A stretch of DNA of 64,000 bases from Nibricoccus aquaticus (GTDB lineage: Bacteria > Verrucomicrobiota > Verrucomicrobiia > Opitutales > Opitutaceae): positions 4,109,501 to 4,173,500 of the forward strand of contig NZ_CP023344.1 of assembly GCF_002310495.1 (NCBI RefSeq), read 5' to 3'. Under the pieces are notes generated by a model. It did no database searches. It saw only the letters and a list, made by a program, of their open reading frames with translations, and was not told where the DNA came from. The translations under genes were made by a program, and so were the position numbers. Positions 45,321-53,748 of this stretch are shown here, one piece after another (position 1 is the stretch's first letter; every line of letters starts with the position of its first letter).

Positions 45321-46877
45321 TTAGCAGAGCTGGTACTCGGGGGATTGGAGGAGGGCGATGGCGGCGTTGCGGACGCGTTGGGTGAGTTGTTTGGAGCCGC
45401 CGTCTTTCAGGAAAGCGGTGACTTCGTCGCGGTAGGCGGGAGCGGAGGTGCCGGGGAGGAACGTGTCGAGGAAGCGGGAGGCGGCTTGCTCGGCGGTGAG
45501 GCCGGCGAAGGCTTTGAGGTGTTCGCTATCGACGACGAAACGGTCTTTGCCGTCGGCACGGGCGGCGACGATCTCGACTTGTTCGTCGGCGTTGAGGTTG
45601 GCCTCATTGATGGGGTTGAAGAGGGTCTGCACGAGCTGGCGCCGGGCGCCGAAGGTGGCGGAGTTAATCCATTGGCGTCCGCCGACCCAGCCGCGGACGT
45701 TGGGCGGGTTGTAGAGAGTCTGGCCCATCTGGCGGAGGGAGCCGAGGACCTGGCGGGCGAGCGGGGCGACGTCGAGCTGGAGGTCTTGAGTGAGGGCTAG
45801 GTAGAACTGTACGGGGCTCTTGATGTAGTTGCCGCGATAAGACGGAGAGAAGAAGAGCTGGCTCCCGAAGAAACGGTGGGCGAGAGCTCGGAGATCGAAG
45901 GCTTGGGCGCTCCACCACTGGCCGAGGGCGGGGAGGTATTCCGGCGGGAGCGGGTCGTCGGTGAGGTAGAAGCGGACGAGCTCGTGCGGGAGCCAGGTGC
46001 CGGCGGCGGGTTGTTTGTAGGCGAGGTCGATGATGTCGTCGCCGGTGAAGGCGGCGGTTTTGCCGAAGACGGTTTTGGGGCGGGGGTCGTGCTGACGTTG
46101 AACGAACGAGAACTCGCCGAGTCGCTGGCGGTAGCCGGTGAACGCGCGGGCGGCTTCCTTGATGTCTTTCTCGGTGTAGTTGCCCTCGCCGAGGACGAAG
46201 AGCTCGAAGAGTTCGCGGGCGAAATTTTCGTTGGGAGCGTCGCGTTTGCTGTCTTGCAGATCGAGGTAGCGGATCATCGCGGGCGTGCGCGAGATGGCTT
46301 TGGTGAGAGCGGGGGCGGGGCCGAAGGCGTGGCGGCGGATGGCGGCCTGGTGGTCGAAGACGTGGCCGGCGTTTTTGATTTTCTCGAAACTGATGACGTA
46401 GATGTCGCTCAGGAAGAGGGTCCACTTTTCCTGCGCGGCGTGGGCGGGCGCGGAGGAAAATTGGAGCCACTTGATGCTCATATCCTGGTAGGCCTGCTGG
46501 GAGCGGTCGCGGGCTTCTTTTTGCAGGACACGTTTCTGGAGTGGGTCGGCGTCGCGGAGGCGTTTGGCGAAGTCGGGGGTGTCTTCTTCGAGGCGCTCAA
46601 CGAGTTTGGGTTTCGCGAGAGCGACGGGCTCGGCGGGGAAGAGGCGGGCGAGGGTGGTGGGGAGGCCGTCGGCGACGGCGCGGGCGACTTCGTCGGGCTG
46701 GGCGGACCAGGTGACGCGGCGGAGGAGGTGCCGGGCGGCTGCGGCGTCGAAGGCGGAAGCGGGGAGTTGAGTCCAGGCGTCGGCGGGGGAAAGCGTGGGC
46801 GGGGCAGGTTGCGTCGAGGCTGGGGCAACTGCGGCGTTGGAAGCGGAAGTGGTCTTCGCGGAGGCGGGCGTTTCCAT
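45321..46877 (-). CDS. DUF1800 protein
   Basis: The 518-residue protein has ARHLLRRVTWSAQPDEVARA near its start, NENFARELFELFVLGEGNYT, IKEAARAFTGYR and PNVRGWVGGRQWIN, all features of DUF1800. The chosen ATG at 46877 gives an Ala/Pro/Ser-rich leader; ATG 46952 is in frame too and would add 25 residues with no clear signal. DUF1800 proteins are usually found beside DUF1501 proteins, as here (24 bp). The biochemical role is not known. Confidence 0.9.
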   Translation of the reverse strand: METPASAKTTSASNAAVAPASTQPAPPTLSPADAWTQLPASAFDAAAARHLLRRVTWSAQPDEVARAVADGLPTTLARLFPAEPVALAKPKLVERLEEDTPDFAKRLRDADPLQKRVLQKEARDRSQQAYQDMSIKWLQFSSAPAHAAQEKWTLFLSDIYVISFEKIKNAGHVFDHQAAIRRHAFGPAPALTKAISRTPAMIRYLDLQDSKRDAPNENFARELFELFVLGEGNYTEKDIKEAARAFTGYRQRLGEFSFVQRQHDPRPKTVFGKTAAFTGDDIIDLAYKQPAAGTWLPHELVRFYLTDDPLPPEYLPALGQWWSAQAFDLRALAHRFFGSQLFFSPSYRGNYIKSPVQFYLALTQDLQLDVAPLARQVLGSLRQMGQTLYNPPNVRGWVGGRQWINSATFGARRQLVQTLFNPINEANLNADEQVEIVAARADGKDRFVVDSEHLKAFAGLTAEQAASRFLDTFLPGTSAPAYRDEVTAFLKDGGSKQLTQRVRNAAIALLQSPEYQLC

Positions 46878-46945
46878 GTCGGGAGAGACGCCGGGATCGG
46901 GCGGAGGTTTCGTGGATGACGCAGAAAGTTTTCGACGGGGGTAAA

Positions 46946-47020
46946 GCGCCAAGACGCGAAGGTCGGAGCCATGATTGGGCGGAAACGATTGGGCTCACGC
47001 AAAGACGCGAAGGCGCAAAG
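46946..47020. repeat. Two GACGCGAAGG-type phrases
   Basis: Bases 46946-46962 and 46997-47020 carry degenerate CGCGAAGR units at 8 to 9-nt spacing in the same direction. They lie between the DUF1800 gene and the next minus-strand gene end. Confidence 0.55.
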
Positions 47021-47063
47021 AAGAGCCGGCGGAAGCGGCGGAAAGAACGATGCGGAGTGGCGG

Positions 47064-48506
47064 TTACCAGGCCCAGTCGCCATCGGTGGTGAGGTCGTTG
47101 GAGCCGGTGGGGGCGCGGTGGCCGTTGTCGTCGTCACCGTCGAGACCGAGGGAGTAGAGGGTGAAGGTGGCGTCGGGGTTGAGGCGGTAGCGGAGCGGGG
47201 CACCGTCGATGATGTCGAGCGGGACGGAAGGGAGGTAGGCGGGCACGAGGGCCGTCAGGGAATCCGGATACGCGCCGTGGGCGAGGCGGTGGCGTTCGAG
47301 GGCGCAGGCGGTGAGGGCGAGGCGGGTGGCGTTGGCGGAGCGGGCGACGTTGGGGACGATTTTTTCGTAGGAAGTCATGAAGGCTTCAGCGAAGAAACTG
47401 TAGGGCGCAGGGGAGAAGCTCGGAGGGGGATATTGCATTGCTTGGAGTTTGGCCCGGAAGCCTGGCGTTTCCTGACTGGCGATAGCCTCAAGGACCGGAT
47501 CATTCATTCTGACCATTCTGGTTTTATTTTGCAGCCACCAACCTTCGGGCATCAGGGCATATAGACCTGGATGCCATTCGGACGCGGTCGGCTCACTGAC
47601 AGACGAGAGCGGCAGAAACATCGCGTTGTTGCGTTCGTTGCGGATCGTTTGAGCGAGTGCGCCTAACAGGTCCATTTCGGAGAATGACGCGGAGAAGCGG
47701 GCGAGCTGGCTGTCGGTGAATGAGTGTTGTCGAACACCTTCCCAGACGGGTTGAATCGCCATACGAATGAGCACGGCAGAGATCATTGTTTCGACCAAGG
47801 TGTAGGGGTGATCGCCGAGGCCTTTTGCGAGCTGGATGGCGGCGAGGACGCTGGGGTAGGCGAGATCAGGCTGGGAGTTGGCTAGAAGCGCGGATGATTG
47901 AAACATCAGCTGACGGGCGAAGTACCGTTGAATGCTAAAATTGGGGAACTCTATTTTCAGCAGTTGCCCAATGGCGGGCGGCGGTCCGGGTCTTACCACT
48001 CTAGCAAGCGGTCGAAAAAGTGCGGCTTCGCGTAGTTCGGCGAGGTCGGGTTTCTCGATGTTGAATTGAGCAAGAATCAGATCGGCATCTTTCGATGGAG
48101 ACAAAGCAGGCAGTTTTTTTTCCGCGCGCTGCTTTGCAATATCGCGGGCGAGCAAACCCAGGTTGAGGTGCTCGCCATTGTCCCATAGAGTCTGAGTGGT
48201 CGGAGCAAAATCGAAGAACGGTTCTTTCGAACGAAACGCGGTGAGTTTGGAGCTGTCATATTTTTCCAGGAGAAGCGGTGTCAGTAGCGGCGTTTGCAGG
48301 AAATTTTCTTCCGCCGGTATAGGAAGCGGTACTGGAAGAGTGTCGAGAGGCTCACCTCGGTCGGCGTAGGTTTTTAAGGTGGCTTTCCACTCACGTTCGC
48401 CGCGGATGTTTTCGATCTGCCAGGCAACGGCGATGAGGGTGGCGACGCAGGCGAGAACGATGAGCAAGCGGCGGAGGCGGCGGATGAGTTTAGCGGAGAA
48501 GGGCAT
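47064..48506 (-). CDS. Membrane-anchored hypothetical protein of a sigma cassette
   Basis: The 480-residue protein has a basic N-terminus and one membrane helix (LLIVLACVATLIAVAWQIE). The rest is exported and mostly helical. Its C-terminal 90 residues (ERHRLAHGAYPDSLTALVP, then YRLNPDATFTLYSLGLDGDD) resemble the pseudopilin-type end domain seen in GspG. I do not recognise the main domain. It overlaps the small membrane gene before it by 17 bp, which in turn is coupled to an ECF sigma gene, so the three form one unit. Confidence 0.68.
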   Translation of the reverse strand: MPFSAKLIRRLRRLLIVLACVATLIAVAWQIENIRGEREWKATLKTYADRGEPLDTLPVPLPIPAEENFLQTPLLTPLLLEKYDSSKLTAFRSKEPFFDFAPTTQTLWDNGEHLNLGLLARDIAKQRAEKKLPALSPSKDADLILAQFNIEKPDLAELREAALFRPLARVVRPGPPPAIGQLLKIEFPNFSIQRYFARQLMFQSSALLANSQPDLAYPSVLAAIQLAKGLGDHPYTLVETMISAVLIRMAIQPVWEGVRQHSFTDSQLARFSASFSEMDLLGALAQTIRNERNNAMFLPLSSVSEPTASEWHPGLYALMPEGWWLQNKTRMVRMNDPVLEAIASQETPGFRAKLQAMQYPPPSFSPAPYSFFAEAFMTSYEKIVPNVARSANATRLALTACALERHRLAHGAYPDSLTALVPAYLPSVPLDIIDGAPLRYRLNPDATFTLYSLGLDGDDDNGHRAPTGSNDLTTDGDWAW

Positions 48507-48885
48507 GGAGTTGTGCCTGGCGGTCGGCGAAGCTGGTGGACGTGGGGAGGCGGTCGGGGTGGGTTGGCGAAGACGAGGACACTCGCGTGGTCGTTGATGG
48601 GGCCGAGGCGAGTTGCGCTGAGTTGGGGGTGAGAGAACTGGCTTTTGGATCGGAGCGGAGGAAGTGGAGGGCGAGGAGGAGAGTCCAAGTGGCGGCGAGA
48701 GTCGTCCAGAGGCGGCGGTGGGGGAGGAAGAGGGCGCGTAGTAGTTGAGATGTGGGTACGGGGGCGTCTTGGGCGGCGTGGCGTGTGAGCGTGGAGGACA
48801 GGACGGAGTGGCGGAGGGCGTCGAGCTGCGGGGCGGCGGAAGCGTGGCGCGCGAGGAGATGATCGCGGGGAGATTTTTTATTCAT
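48490..48885 (-). CDS. Small membrane protein, putative anti-sigma factor
   Basis: The 131-residue protein has a soluble N-terminus, one membrane helix (RLWTTLAATWTLLLALHFL) and a Ser/Thr-rich tail. It starts in an ATGA overlap with the sigma gene. It probably controls that sigma factor, by position and topology; no known anti-sigma motif is visible. Confidence 0.6.
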   Translation of the reverse strand: MNKKSPRDHLLARHASAAPQLDALRHSVLSSTLTRHAAQDAPVPTSQLLRALFLPHRRLWTTLAATWTLLLALHFLRSDPKASSLTPNSAQLASAPSTTTRVSSSSPTHPDRLPTSTSFADRQAQLHALLR

Positions 48886-49538
48886 GACGCGGTGGTGTTT
48901 GCGGAGGGCGCAGCGGCGGGTGATGGCGTGGTCGGGGGCGGGGGCACGGTGAGGAGCTGGCGGAGGGCGCGTTTGGCGTGGTGGAGGCGGGACTTCACAG
49001 TGCCGAGCGGGGCGGCGGTGATGCGGGCGATTTCTTCGAGTGGGAAATCTTCCAGGATGTGAAGGAGGATGACGGAGCGCTGGGGGAGCGGGAGTTGTTC
49101 GACAAGGGCGAAGAGGGCGGACGCGTCTTCACGGCGGAGGAGTTGTGCGAGGGGATCGTCGACGGTGGGGTCGGCGATGTTGGCGAGCGGGTCGGTGGAG
49201 GCTGGGGAGCCGGAGGTGTCGTCGGAGACGGGCGTAAGAGAAGATGTGTCAACGAAGCGGGCGTCGGTGCGGCGGGCGCGGCGGAAGTGTTGGGCGCATT
49301 TTTGATGCGCGATGCCGAAGAGCCAGGAGGTGAAGCGGGCGTCGTCGCGCAGTGTGGCAAGGTGGCGGACGGCGGAGGCGAAGGTTTCCTGGACGAGGTC
49401 GAGGGCGGCGGTGTCGTCGCGGATGAGTTCGGCGATGTAGGTGTAGAGCGGGAGCTGGTGAGCTTTGAGGAGGCGATCCCAGGCGGCGAAGTCGTGAGCG
49501 CGGGCGGCGCGGAGGAGCTGGGGATCGGGGGGCGACAC
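48882..49538 (-). CDS. ECF-type sigma factor
   Basis: The 218-residue protein has region 2 (DTAALDLVQETFASAVRHL, then FTSWLFGIAHQKCAQHFRR) and region 4 (FPLEEIARITAAPLGTVKSR). A Pro/Ala/Thr-rich tail follows. It is the first gene of a three-gene unit with a membrane protein and the 480-residue protein. It is the third sigma cassette in this window. Confidence 0.92.
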   Translation of the reverse strand: MSPPDPQLLRAARAHDFAAWDRLLKAHQLPLYTYIAELIRDDTAALDLVQETFASAVRHLATLRDDARFTSWLFGIAHQKCAQHFRRARRTDARFVDTSSLTPVSDDTSGSPASTDPLANIADPTVDDPLAQLLRREDASALFALVEQLPLPQRSVILLHILEDFPLEEIARITAAPLGTVKSRLHHAKRALRQLLTVPPPPTTPSPAAAPSANTTAS

Positions 49539-49680
49539 GTCGGGGTTTGTCTCAGTGGAATGCGCGAAGGGGCGGAAGGTTCAACGCGGGCGAAGGTTTT
49601 TTCGCGGACGCTGTGAAGAGCGGAATCGCAAGGGCGCGAAGGGGCGAAGGACGGAAGCGACGAGGGGAGCGCGGAAAAGA

Positions 49681-49718
49681 ATAGGTCCTATGGGTCTTAT
49701 GGGACCGATAGGACCTAT
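49681..49718 (-). terminator. Phrase-repeat hairpin, possible alr terminator
   Basis: ATAGGTCCTAT (49681-49691) and ATAGGACCTAT (49708-49718) form a perfect 11-bp stem with a 16-nt loop. On the minus strand TCTTTTCC follows. The whole run is four units of about 9 nt, so a repeat phrase may have been used as a terminator for alr. A related CGCGAAGG phrase lies at 49622-49650. Confidence 0.5.
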
Positions 49719-49764
49719 GTCGGAGGGGCGAACGAGTAAGAGAAAGAGAACGAGAAAGATTAGG

Positions 49765-50913
49765 TCAGAGGCCGAGCTGGGTTTTGTAGAGGCGGGGGAC
49801 TCGCTTCGTCACGGAGCAGAGGGTTTCCCAGGGGATCGTGTCGGAGGAGTGGCTGAATTCGGCGAGGGAGATTTCGCCGTCGCCCTGGCGGCCGACGATG
49901 ACGGCTTCGTCGCCACTCGCGACGCCGGGGATGTCAGTCACGTCGACGATAGTCTGGTCCATGGTGACGCGGCCTAGGACGGGGCAGCGAGAGCCTCCGA
50001 CGAGAATTTGCGCGCGGTTGCTGGCGGCGCGGGGGATGCCGTCGCCGTAGCCGGCGGTGAGGACGGCGATGGTGGTTTCGCGTTTTAACGTGTGCGTGCG
50101 GCCGTAGCTGATGGCGGTGCCGGCGGGGAGTTTTTTGACGATGCCGACGCGTGTCTTGAAACTGAATACGGGCTCGGCGCGGACCTGGGTGAGGAGGGAT
50201 TCCCGGCGCGGGAGGATGCCGAACTGGAGGAGGCCGATGCGGACGGCGTTGAAGGGGCCGGCGGCTTCGAGGGTCTCGAGGCCGGCGGAGTTGTCGGCGT
50301 GGACGAAGAGCTGGGAGAGTTCGAGGCCAGGGCAGCGGGCGAGGGCGGAGAGGAAGCGGCGGCGTTGCTCGGCGGTGAATGCAGGGTCGTCGTCGGGGGA
50401 AGAGAAGTGCGTGAACACTCCGGCGAGTTTGACGAAGGGAGCGGCGAGGATCTCGGCGTAGAGTTTTTCGGTTTCCTCGTGCCAGACGCCGAGGCGGCCC
50501 ATGCCGGTATCGATTTTCAAGTGGACCTGTATCGGACGGCCGGCGGTGCGGCCGACGGTGTCGAGGCGGCGGACTTCGTCGCTGGTGGAGACGGTCGCGG
50601 TGAGGTCGTATTCGGCGACGTAGCGATCTTCGTCGGGGAGGAGAGGGCTGAGGAGAAGGATGGGCCAGCCGGGGCCGATTTCGCGGAGGGCGGCTGCTTC
50701 GGCGAGGTTGGCGACGGCGAAGAGATCGGCGCCGGCGTGCATGAGGCGGGCGGCGGTCTGCGGGAGGCCGTGGCCGTAGGCGTCGGCTTTGACGACGGCG
50801 ACGTAGCGCATGTGCGGCGGGAGCGAGGCGCGGATGAGGTGCAGGTTACGCTCGAGGACGGCGAGGTCGATTTCGGCCCAGCAACGGAGCGGGAGGCGGG
50901 AGAGGTTTTGCAC
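49765..50913 (-). CDS. alr: Alanine racemase
   Basis: The 382-residue PLP enzyme makes D-alanine for peptidoglycan. The PLP lysine is in AVVKADAYGHG, the substrate region is IDTGMGRLG, the catalytic tyrosine is in LTAGYGDGIPR or the nearby ISYGRTHTL, and GRVTMDQTIVDVT is the typical C-terminal domain motif. The length is normal. It is a single-gene unit with repeats on both sides. Confidence 0.96.
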   Translation of the reverse strand: MQNLSRLPLRCWAEIDLAVLERNLHLIRASLPPHMRYVAVVKADAYGHGLPQTAARLMHAGADLFAVANLAEAAALREIGPGWPILLLSPLLPDEDRYVAEYDLTATVSTSDEVRRLDTVGRTAGRPIQVHLKIDTGMGRLGVWHEETEKLYAEILAAPFVKLAGVFTHFSSPDDDPAFTAEQRRRFLSALARCPGLELSQLFVHADNSAGLETLEAAGPFNAVRIGLLQFGILPRRESLLTQVRAEPVFSFKTRVGIVKKLPAGTAISYGRTHTLKRETTIAVLTAGYGDGIPRAASNRAQILVGGSRCPVLGRVTMDQTIVDVTDIPGVASGDEAVIVGRQGDGEISLAEFSHSSDTIPWETLCSVTKRVPRLYKTQLGL

Positions 50914-50950
50914 GGGGGACGAACGATGGAGCGACGGAGCGGAGTTTATT

Positions 50951-51071
50951 CACCGCGGAGACGCGGAGGGCGCGGAGTTTCGGAGGAGGAGATTACTTAA
51001 TCTGGAAGGCTGGAAATCAGGAACGGAGGGGGGCTGTTTTTTAACCACAGATGACACAGAGAACACAGATG
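50951..51071. repeat. Three phrase repeats upstream of alr
   Basis: CGCGGAGA-type units at 50951-50977, a CTGGAA-type phrase at 50996-51029 and a CACAGATG-type phrase at 51041-51071 each contain three units at about 9-nt spacing. Three different wordings lie one after the other in one gap of 233 bp. Confidence 0.6.
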
Positions 51072-51146
51072 TGAAGAATCTGAAATACGAGCCAGGCATG
51101 GACGGGAGAACGCGTATGTTGCTGTGGAAGCTCTGCTCCGGCGATT

Positions 51147-51839
51147 TCAAGCCTGGCCGGCTGGCGCGCGGTGGATTTTGGCGGTCCAAGTTTGATAGGA
51201 CGGCTCTTCGTGGAGGAAGGCGTCGGGCTCGGGGGCTTCGATGAAGAGCGGGGTGCCGGCGAGCGCGAGGAGTTGCGAGGCGAGATCGTAGGGCACGGTG
51301 CGGACGGACTGAGGGAGCGTGGACCAGTGGCGGAAACATTCCGGGAGCATGAGCGGGCCGATGAGTTCGGCGGTGGGCGTGCGGTGGAGAGGCGAAAGTG
51401 CGCCAGAGGAATCGACGGTGACGCGGTGCCAAGTTTCGCGGCGGGCGTCGGAGATGACGGAGAAGTCGCGGAGGTTTTCCGTGAGCGCGAGCGTGTGCGC
51501 GACGAGGGCGAGGCTCGTGTAAGCGTAGGACGGACGTGGATGCAGCGAATGCCAGGTGCGAAGGGCGACGGCGGCGGTGCGGATGCCGAGGACGGAGCCG
51601 GGGCCGTCGCAGAAGAGAAAGGCTTCGATCGCGGAGAGCGGGAGCGGGCCGAGTGGCGAGGCGGCGCGGGCGAGAAGTTTTTCGGTGAGGGAGAAAAGCG
51701 CAGTGCCGGCTTCTTCGGCAGCAGTTTCCCAGAGTGGATCGTGGCCGAGGCGAAGGAGGCCGACTTGGATGCGCGACGAAGCGGAGTCGATCAGGAGGAT
51801 CGTGGGGTGTCGGTCGAGCAGAGCGCGGAGCGTGAACAT
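51147..51839 (-). CDS. tsaB: tRNA threonylcarbamoyladenosine synthesis protein TsaB
   Basis: The 230-residue protein is an actin-fold M22 glycoprotease homologue that pairs with TsaD in making t6A in tRNA. Its N-terminal LLIDSASSRIQVGLL, GPGSVLGIRTAAVALRTW and YTSLALVAHTLAL follow the TsaB pattern. Identity to the family is moderate by eye, and the C-terminal half is less conserved. TsaD and TsaE are not in the window. Confidence 0.8.
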   Translation of the reverse strand: MFTLRALLDRHPTILLIDSASSRIQVGLLRLGHDPLWETAAEEAGTALFSLTEKLLARAASPLGPLPLSAIEAFLFCDGPGSVLGIRTAAVALRTWHSLHPRPSYAYTSLALVAHTLALTENLRDFSVISDARRETWHRVTVDSSGALSPLHRTPTAELIGPLMLPECFRHWSTLPQSVRTVPYDLASQLLALAGTPLFIEAPEPDAFLHEEPSYQTWTAKIHRAPAGQA

Positions 51840-51941
51840 CGGCAGGGCCGACGAAAGGTGGCGGCGGGGCGGCGGGCAAGCATTGGGATGCGAGCCGCGA
51901 CGCGCTCCAAGCGTGCCGCCACCGTTTGGAAGAGGGCGGAA

Positions 51942-52097
51942 TTAACGAGGGCCGCGGAGGCCGCCCATCAAGTAGATGATGAGGACGATCAGGAGCACCA
52001 AGCCGAGACCGCCGCCACCGATGGCTGGGCCACCGAAGTAAAAGCCGCCACCGCCGAAGAGGAGTAGAAGAACAATGATAAGCAGGAGGGTATTCAT
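51942..52097 (-). CDS. DUF3309-type small membrane protein
   Basis: The 51-residue protein starts at ATG 52097. It has two hydrophobic segments (LLLIIVLLLLFGGGG and GLGLVLLIVLIIYLMGG) joined by a glycine-rich turn. Its size and pattern match the DUF3309 family, whose function is unknown. A longer frame that starts at 52256 runs through a region with no conservation, so the short start is used. AGGAGGG lies just upstream on the plus-strand reading and is not its ribosome site. Confidence 0.75.
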   Translation of the reverse strand: MNTLLLIIVLLLLFGGGGFYFGGPAIGGGGLGLVLLIVLIIYLMGGLRGPR

Positions 52098-52273
52098 CGC
52101 CGGGGCCGACAGGGACTCGGTCGGGGCGTTCCTGTGAGCAGGGCAAAGAGCGCTCTGGAAAAATACCGGACGAGGCCCCGGGTTTTTTCTGTGGGGACGG
52201 TGGCGGGGCGTCGTTGTGGTTCGAGCTGAGCACTTCCAGTGGACGAATGCAGCCAAGCCGGTACGGTCCGCGC

Positions 52274-53128
52274 ATGGCTATTCACATCGGATGCGGAAGT
52301 TGGAGAGACGACGAGTACGTGGGCGTGCTTTACCCGAAGAAGCTGCCCGAGAAGCGGCGGCTGGCGTTTTATACGAAGTGGTTCGACCGGGTGGAGCTCA
52401 ACGCGACTTACCACGCGCTGCCGAAAAGAGAGCACGTGCAGGCGTGGGAGGCGCAGACGCCGGCGGGATTTTTCTTCGACGTGAAGCTGCCGAGGGGTTT
52501 TTCGGACGATCCGTCGGCGGCGGCGCAGAGTGGTTTGTGCGAGCGGATGCACGAGATGATCGGGCCGTTTGTTGAAGCGAAGAAATTCGGAGTGTTTCTG
52601 CTCACGCTGTCGCCCTCGTTCACGACGAAGAAGCATAGCCTGGAAGAACTGGACGAGGTGGTGGAGAAGCTGCGCCCGCATCGGATTGCAGTAGAGTTTC
52701 GCAACCGGGAGTGGGTTGACGGGAAACGGCTGGCGGAGGCGCTGGAGTATTTTCGGAGCCGCCAGCTGGTCTGGGTGGCGCTCGATCTGCCGCGGATCGA
52801 TTCGCCGAAATTGCTCCCGGCGATCGATGAAGTGACCCATCCGGACGTGGCGTACATGCGGCTGCATGGGCGGAATCCGGATTATCTCCTGGGTGAGAAC
52901 GCGAAGGATAAACATCGGTACGCGTATACGGAGAGAGACTTGAAAGAGATTGCGGCGCGCATCCAGAAGCTGGCGACGAAAGCGAAGGATGTACACGTGA
53001 GCGTGAACAACCACGCGGAGGATTTTGCGCCGAAGGCGGCGATCGCCCTGCGGCGGATTCTGGGGCAGCCGGTGCTGCCGGGCATTCCGGAAATCCCGGA
53101 TGGCGGCGATCAAGGCTCTTTGTTTTAA
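52274..53128 (+). CDS. DUF72 family protein (YecE-like)
   Basis: The 284-residue TIM-barrel protein shows the DUF72 marks: IHIGCGSWRDDEYVGVLYP near the start, FYTKWFDRVELNATYHALP, FFFDVKLPRGFS, IAVEFRNREW and the late YMRLHGRN and VSVNNHAEDFAPKAA. The role is unknown; some family members are tied to metal or nucleic-acid processes. The ATG at 52274 fits the family N-terminus. The DUF1810 gene follows after 9 bp, so they may be cotranscribed. Confidence 0.92.
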   Translation: MAIHIGCGSWRDDEYVGVLYPKKLPEKRRLAFYTKWFDRVELNATYHALPKREHVQAWEAQTPAGFFFDVKLPRGFSDDPSAAAQSGLCERMHEMIGPFVEAKKFGVFLLTLSPSFTTKKHSLEELDEVVEKLRPHRIAVEFRNREWVDGKRLAEALEYFRSRQLVWVALDLPRIDSPKLLPAIDEVTHPDVAYMRLHGRNPDYLLGENAKDKHRYAYTERDLKEIAARIQKLATKAKDVHVSVNNHAEDFAPKAAIALRRILGQPVLPGIPEIPDGGDQGSLF

Positions 53129-53137
53129 GGCCAGCCC

Positions 53138-53635
53138 ATGACATCCGACCAATCGCTCGAACGTTTCAAGAAGGCTCAAGATGATCCGAACTCAGGTTTC
53201 GCGATAGCGCTCGCGGAGATGCAGGCCGGCAAAAAGACCAGCCACTGGATCTGGTACGTGCTGCCGCAGCTCGCGAGTCTGGGGCGATCGGATACGGCGC
53301 GGTTTTATGGGATCGCCGATCTTGCGGAAGCGCGGGCGTATTTGAACGATCCGGTTCTGTCAGAGCGGCTGATGCGAGTGATGGAGGTGATTGCGGAGCA
53401 GCTGAAGAATGGCGTGAGTCTGCCGGTGTTGATGGGCAGCGAAGGCGACTGCGTGAAGCTTATGTCTTGCACCACGTTGTTTCAACACGTGGCGAAGAAC
53501 CTGGACTCGGGGGCGAGTGCGCAACGTTTCGAGAAACTCTCGGCAGTGTGCGGTGAAATTATCGGGCTGGCGGAAAAACAAGGCTACGCGAGATGCTCAC
53601 TGACGGATGCGGTCTGCGGCGGTGGTAGCGAATAG
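53138..53635 (+). CDS. DUF1810 family protein
   Basis: The 165-residue protein begins with LERFKKAQDDPNSGFAIALA and AGKKTSHWIWYVLPQLASLG, then YLNDPVLSERL and FGSEGDCVKLMSC-like MGSEGDCVKLMSCTTLF, all typical of DUF1810. The structural class is helical and relatives are widespread. The function is not known. It follows the DUF72 gene on the same strand. Confidence 0.92.
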   Translation: MTSDQSLERFKKAQDDPNSGFAIALAEMQAGKKTSHWIWYVLPQLASLGRSDTARFYGIADLAEARAYLNDPVLSERLMRVMEVIAEQLKNGVSLPVLMGSEGDCVKLMSCTTLFQHVAKNLDSGASAQRFEKLSAVCGEIIGLAEKQGYARCSLTDAVCGGGSE

Positions 53636-53688
53636 AGAACGGTTGGGAAAGCGAAGTGCAGGCACGGGAGTCGGCGACTCGCGCAAGA

Positions 53689-53716
53689 CTCCGCATCGTT
53701 GTGGGACGATGCGGAG
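53689..53716. terminator. Hairpin between convergent genes
   Basis: CTCCGCATCGT and ACGATGCGGAG form a perfect 11-bp stem with a 6-nt loop TGTGGG, between the end of the DUF1810 gene and the end of the HAF-repeat gene. No long T-run follows on either strand, so it may stop both transcripts only partly. Confidence 0.5.
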
Positions 53717-53748
53717 ATGCGTGTGTGTTGTTCCGGCAGTGTGGCTGC

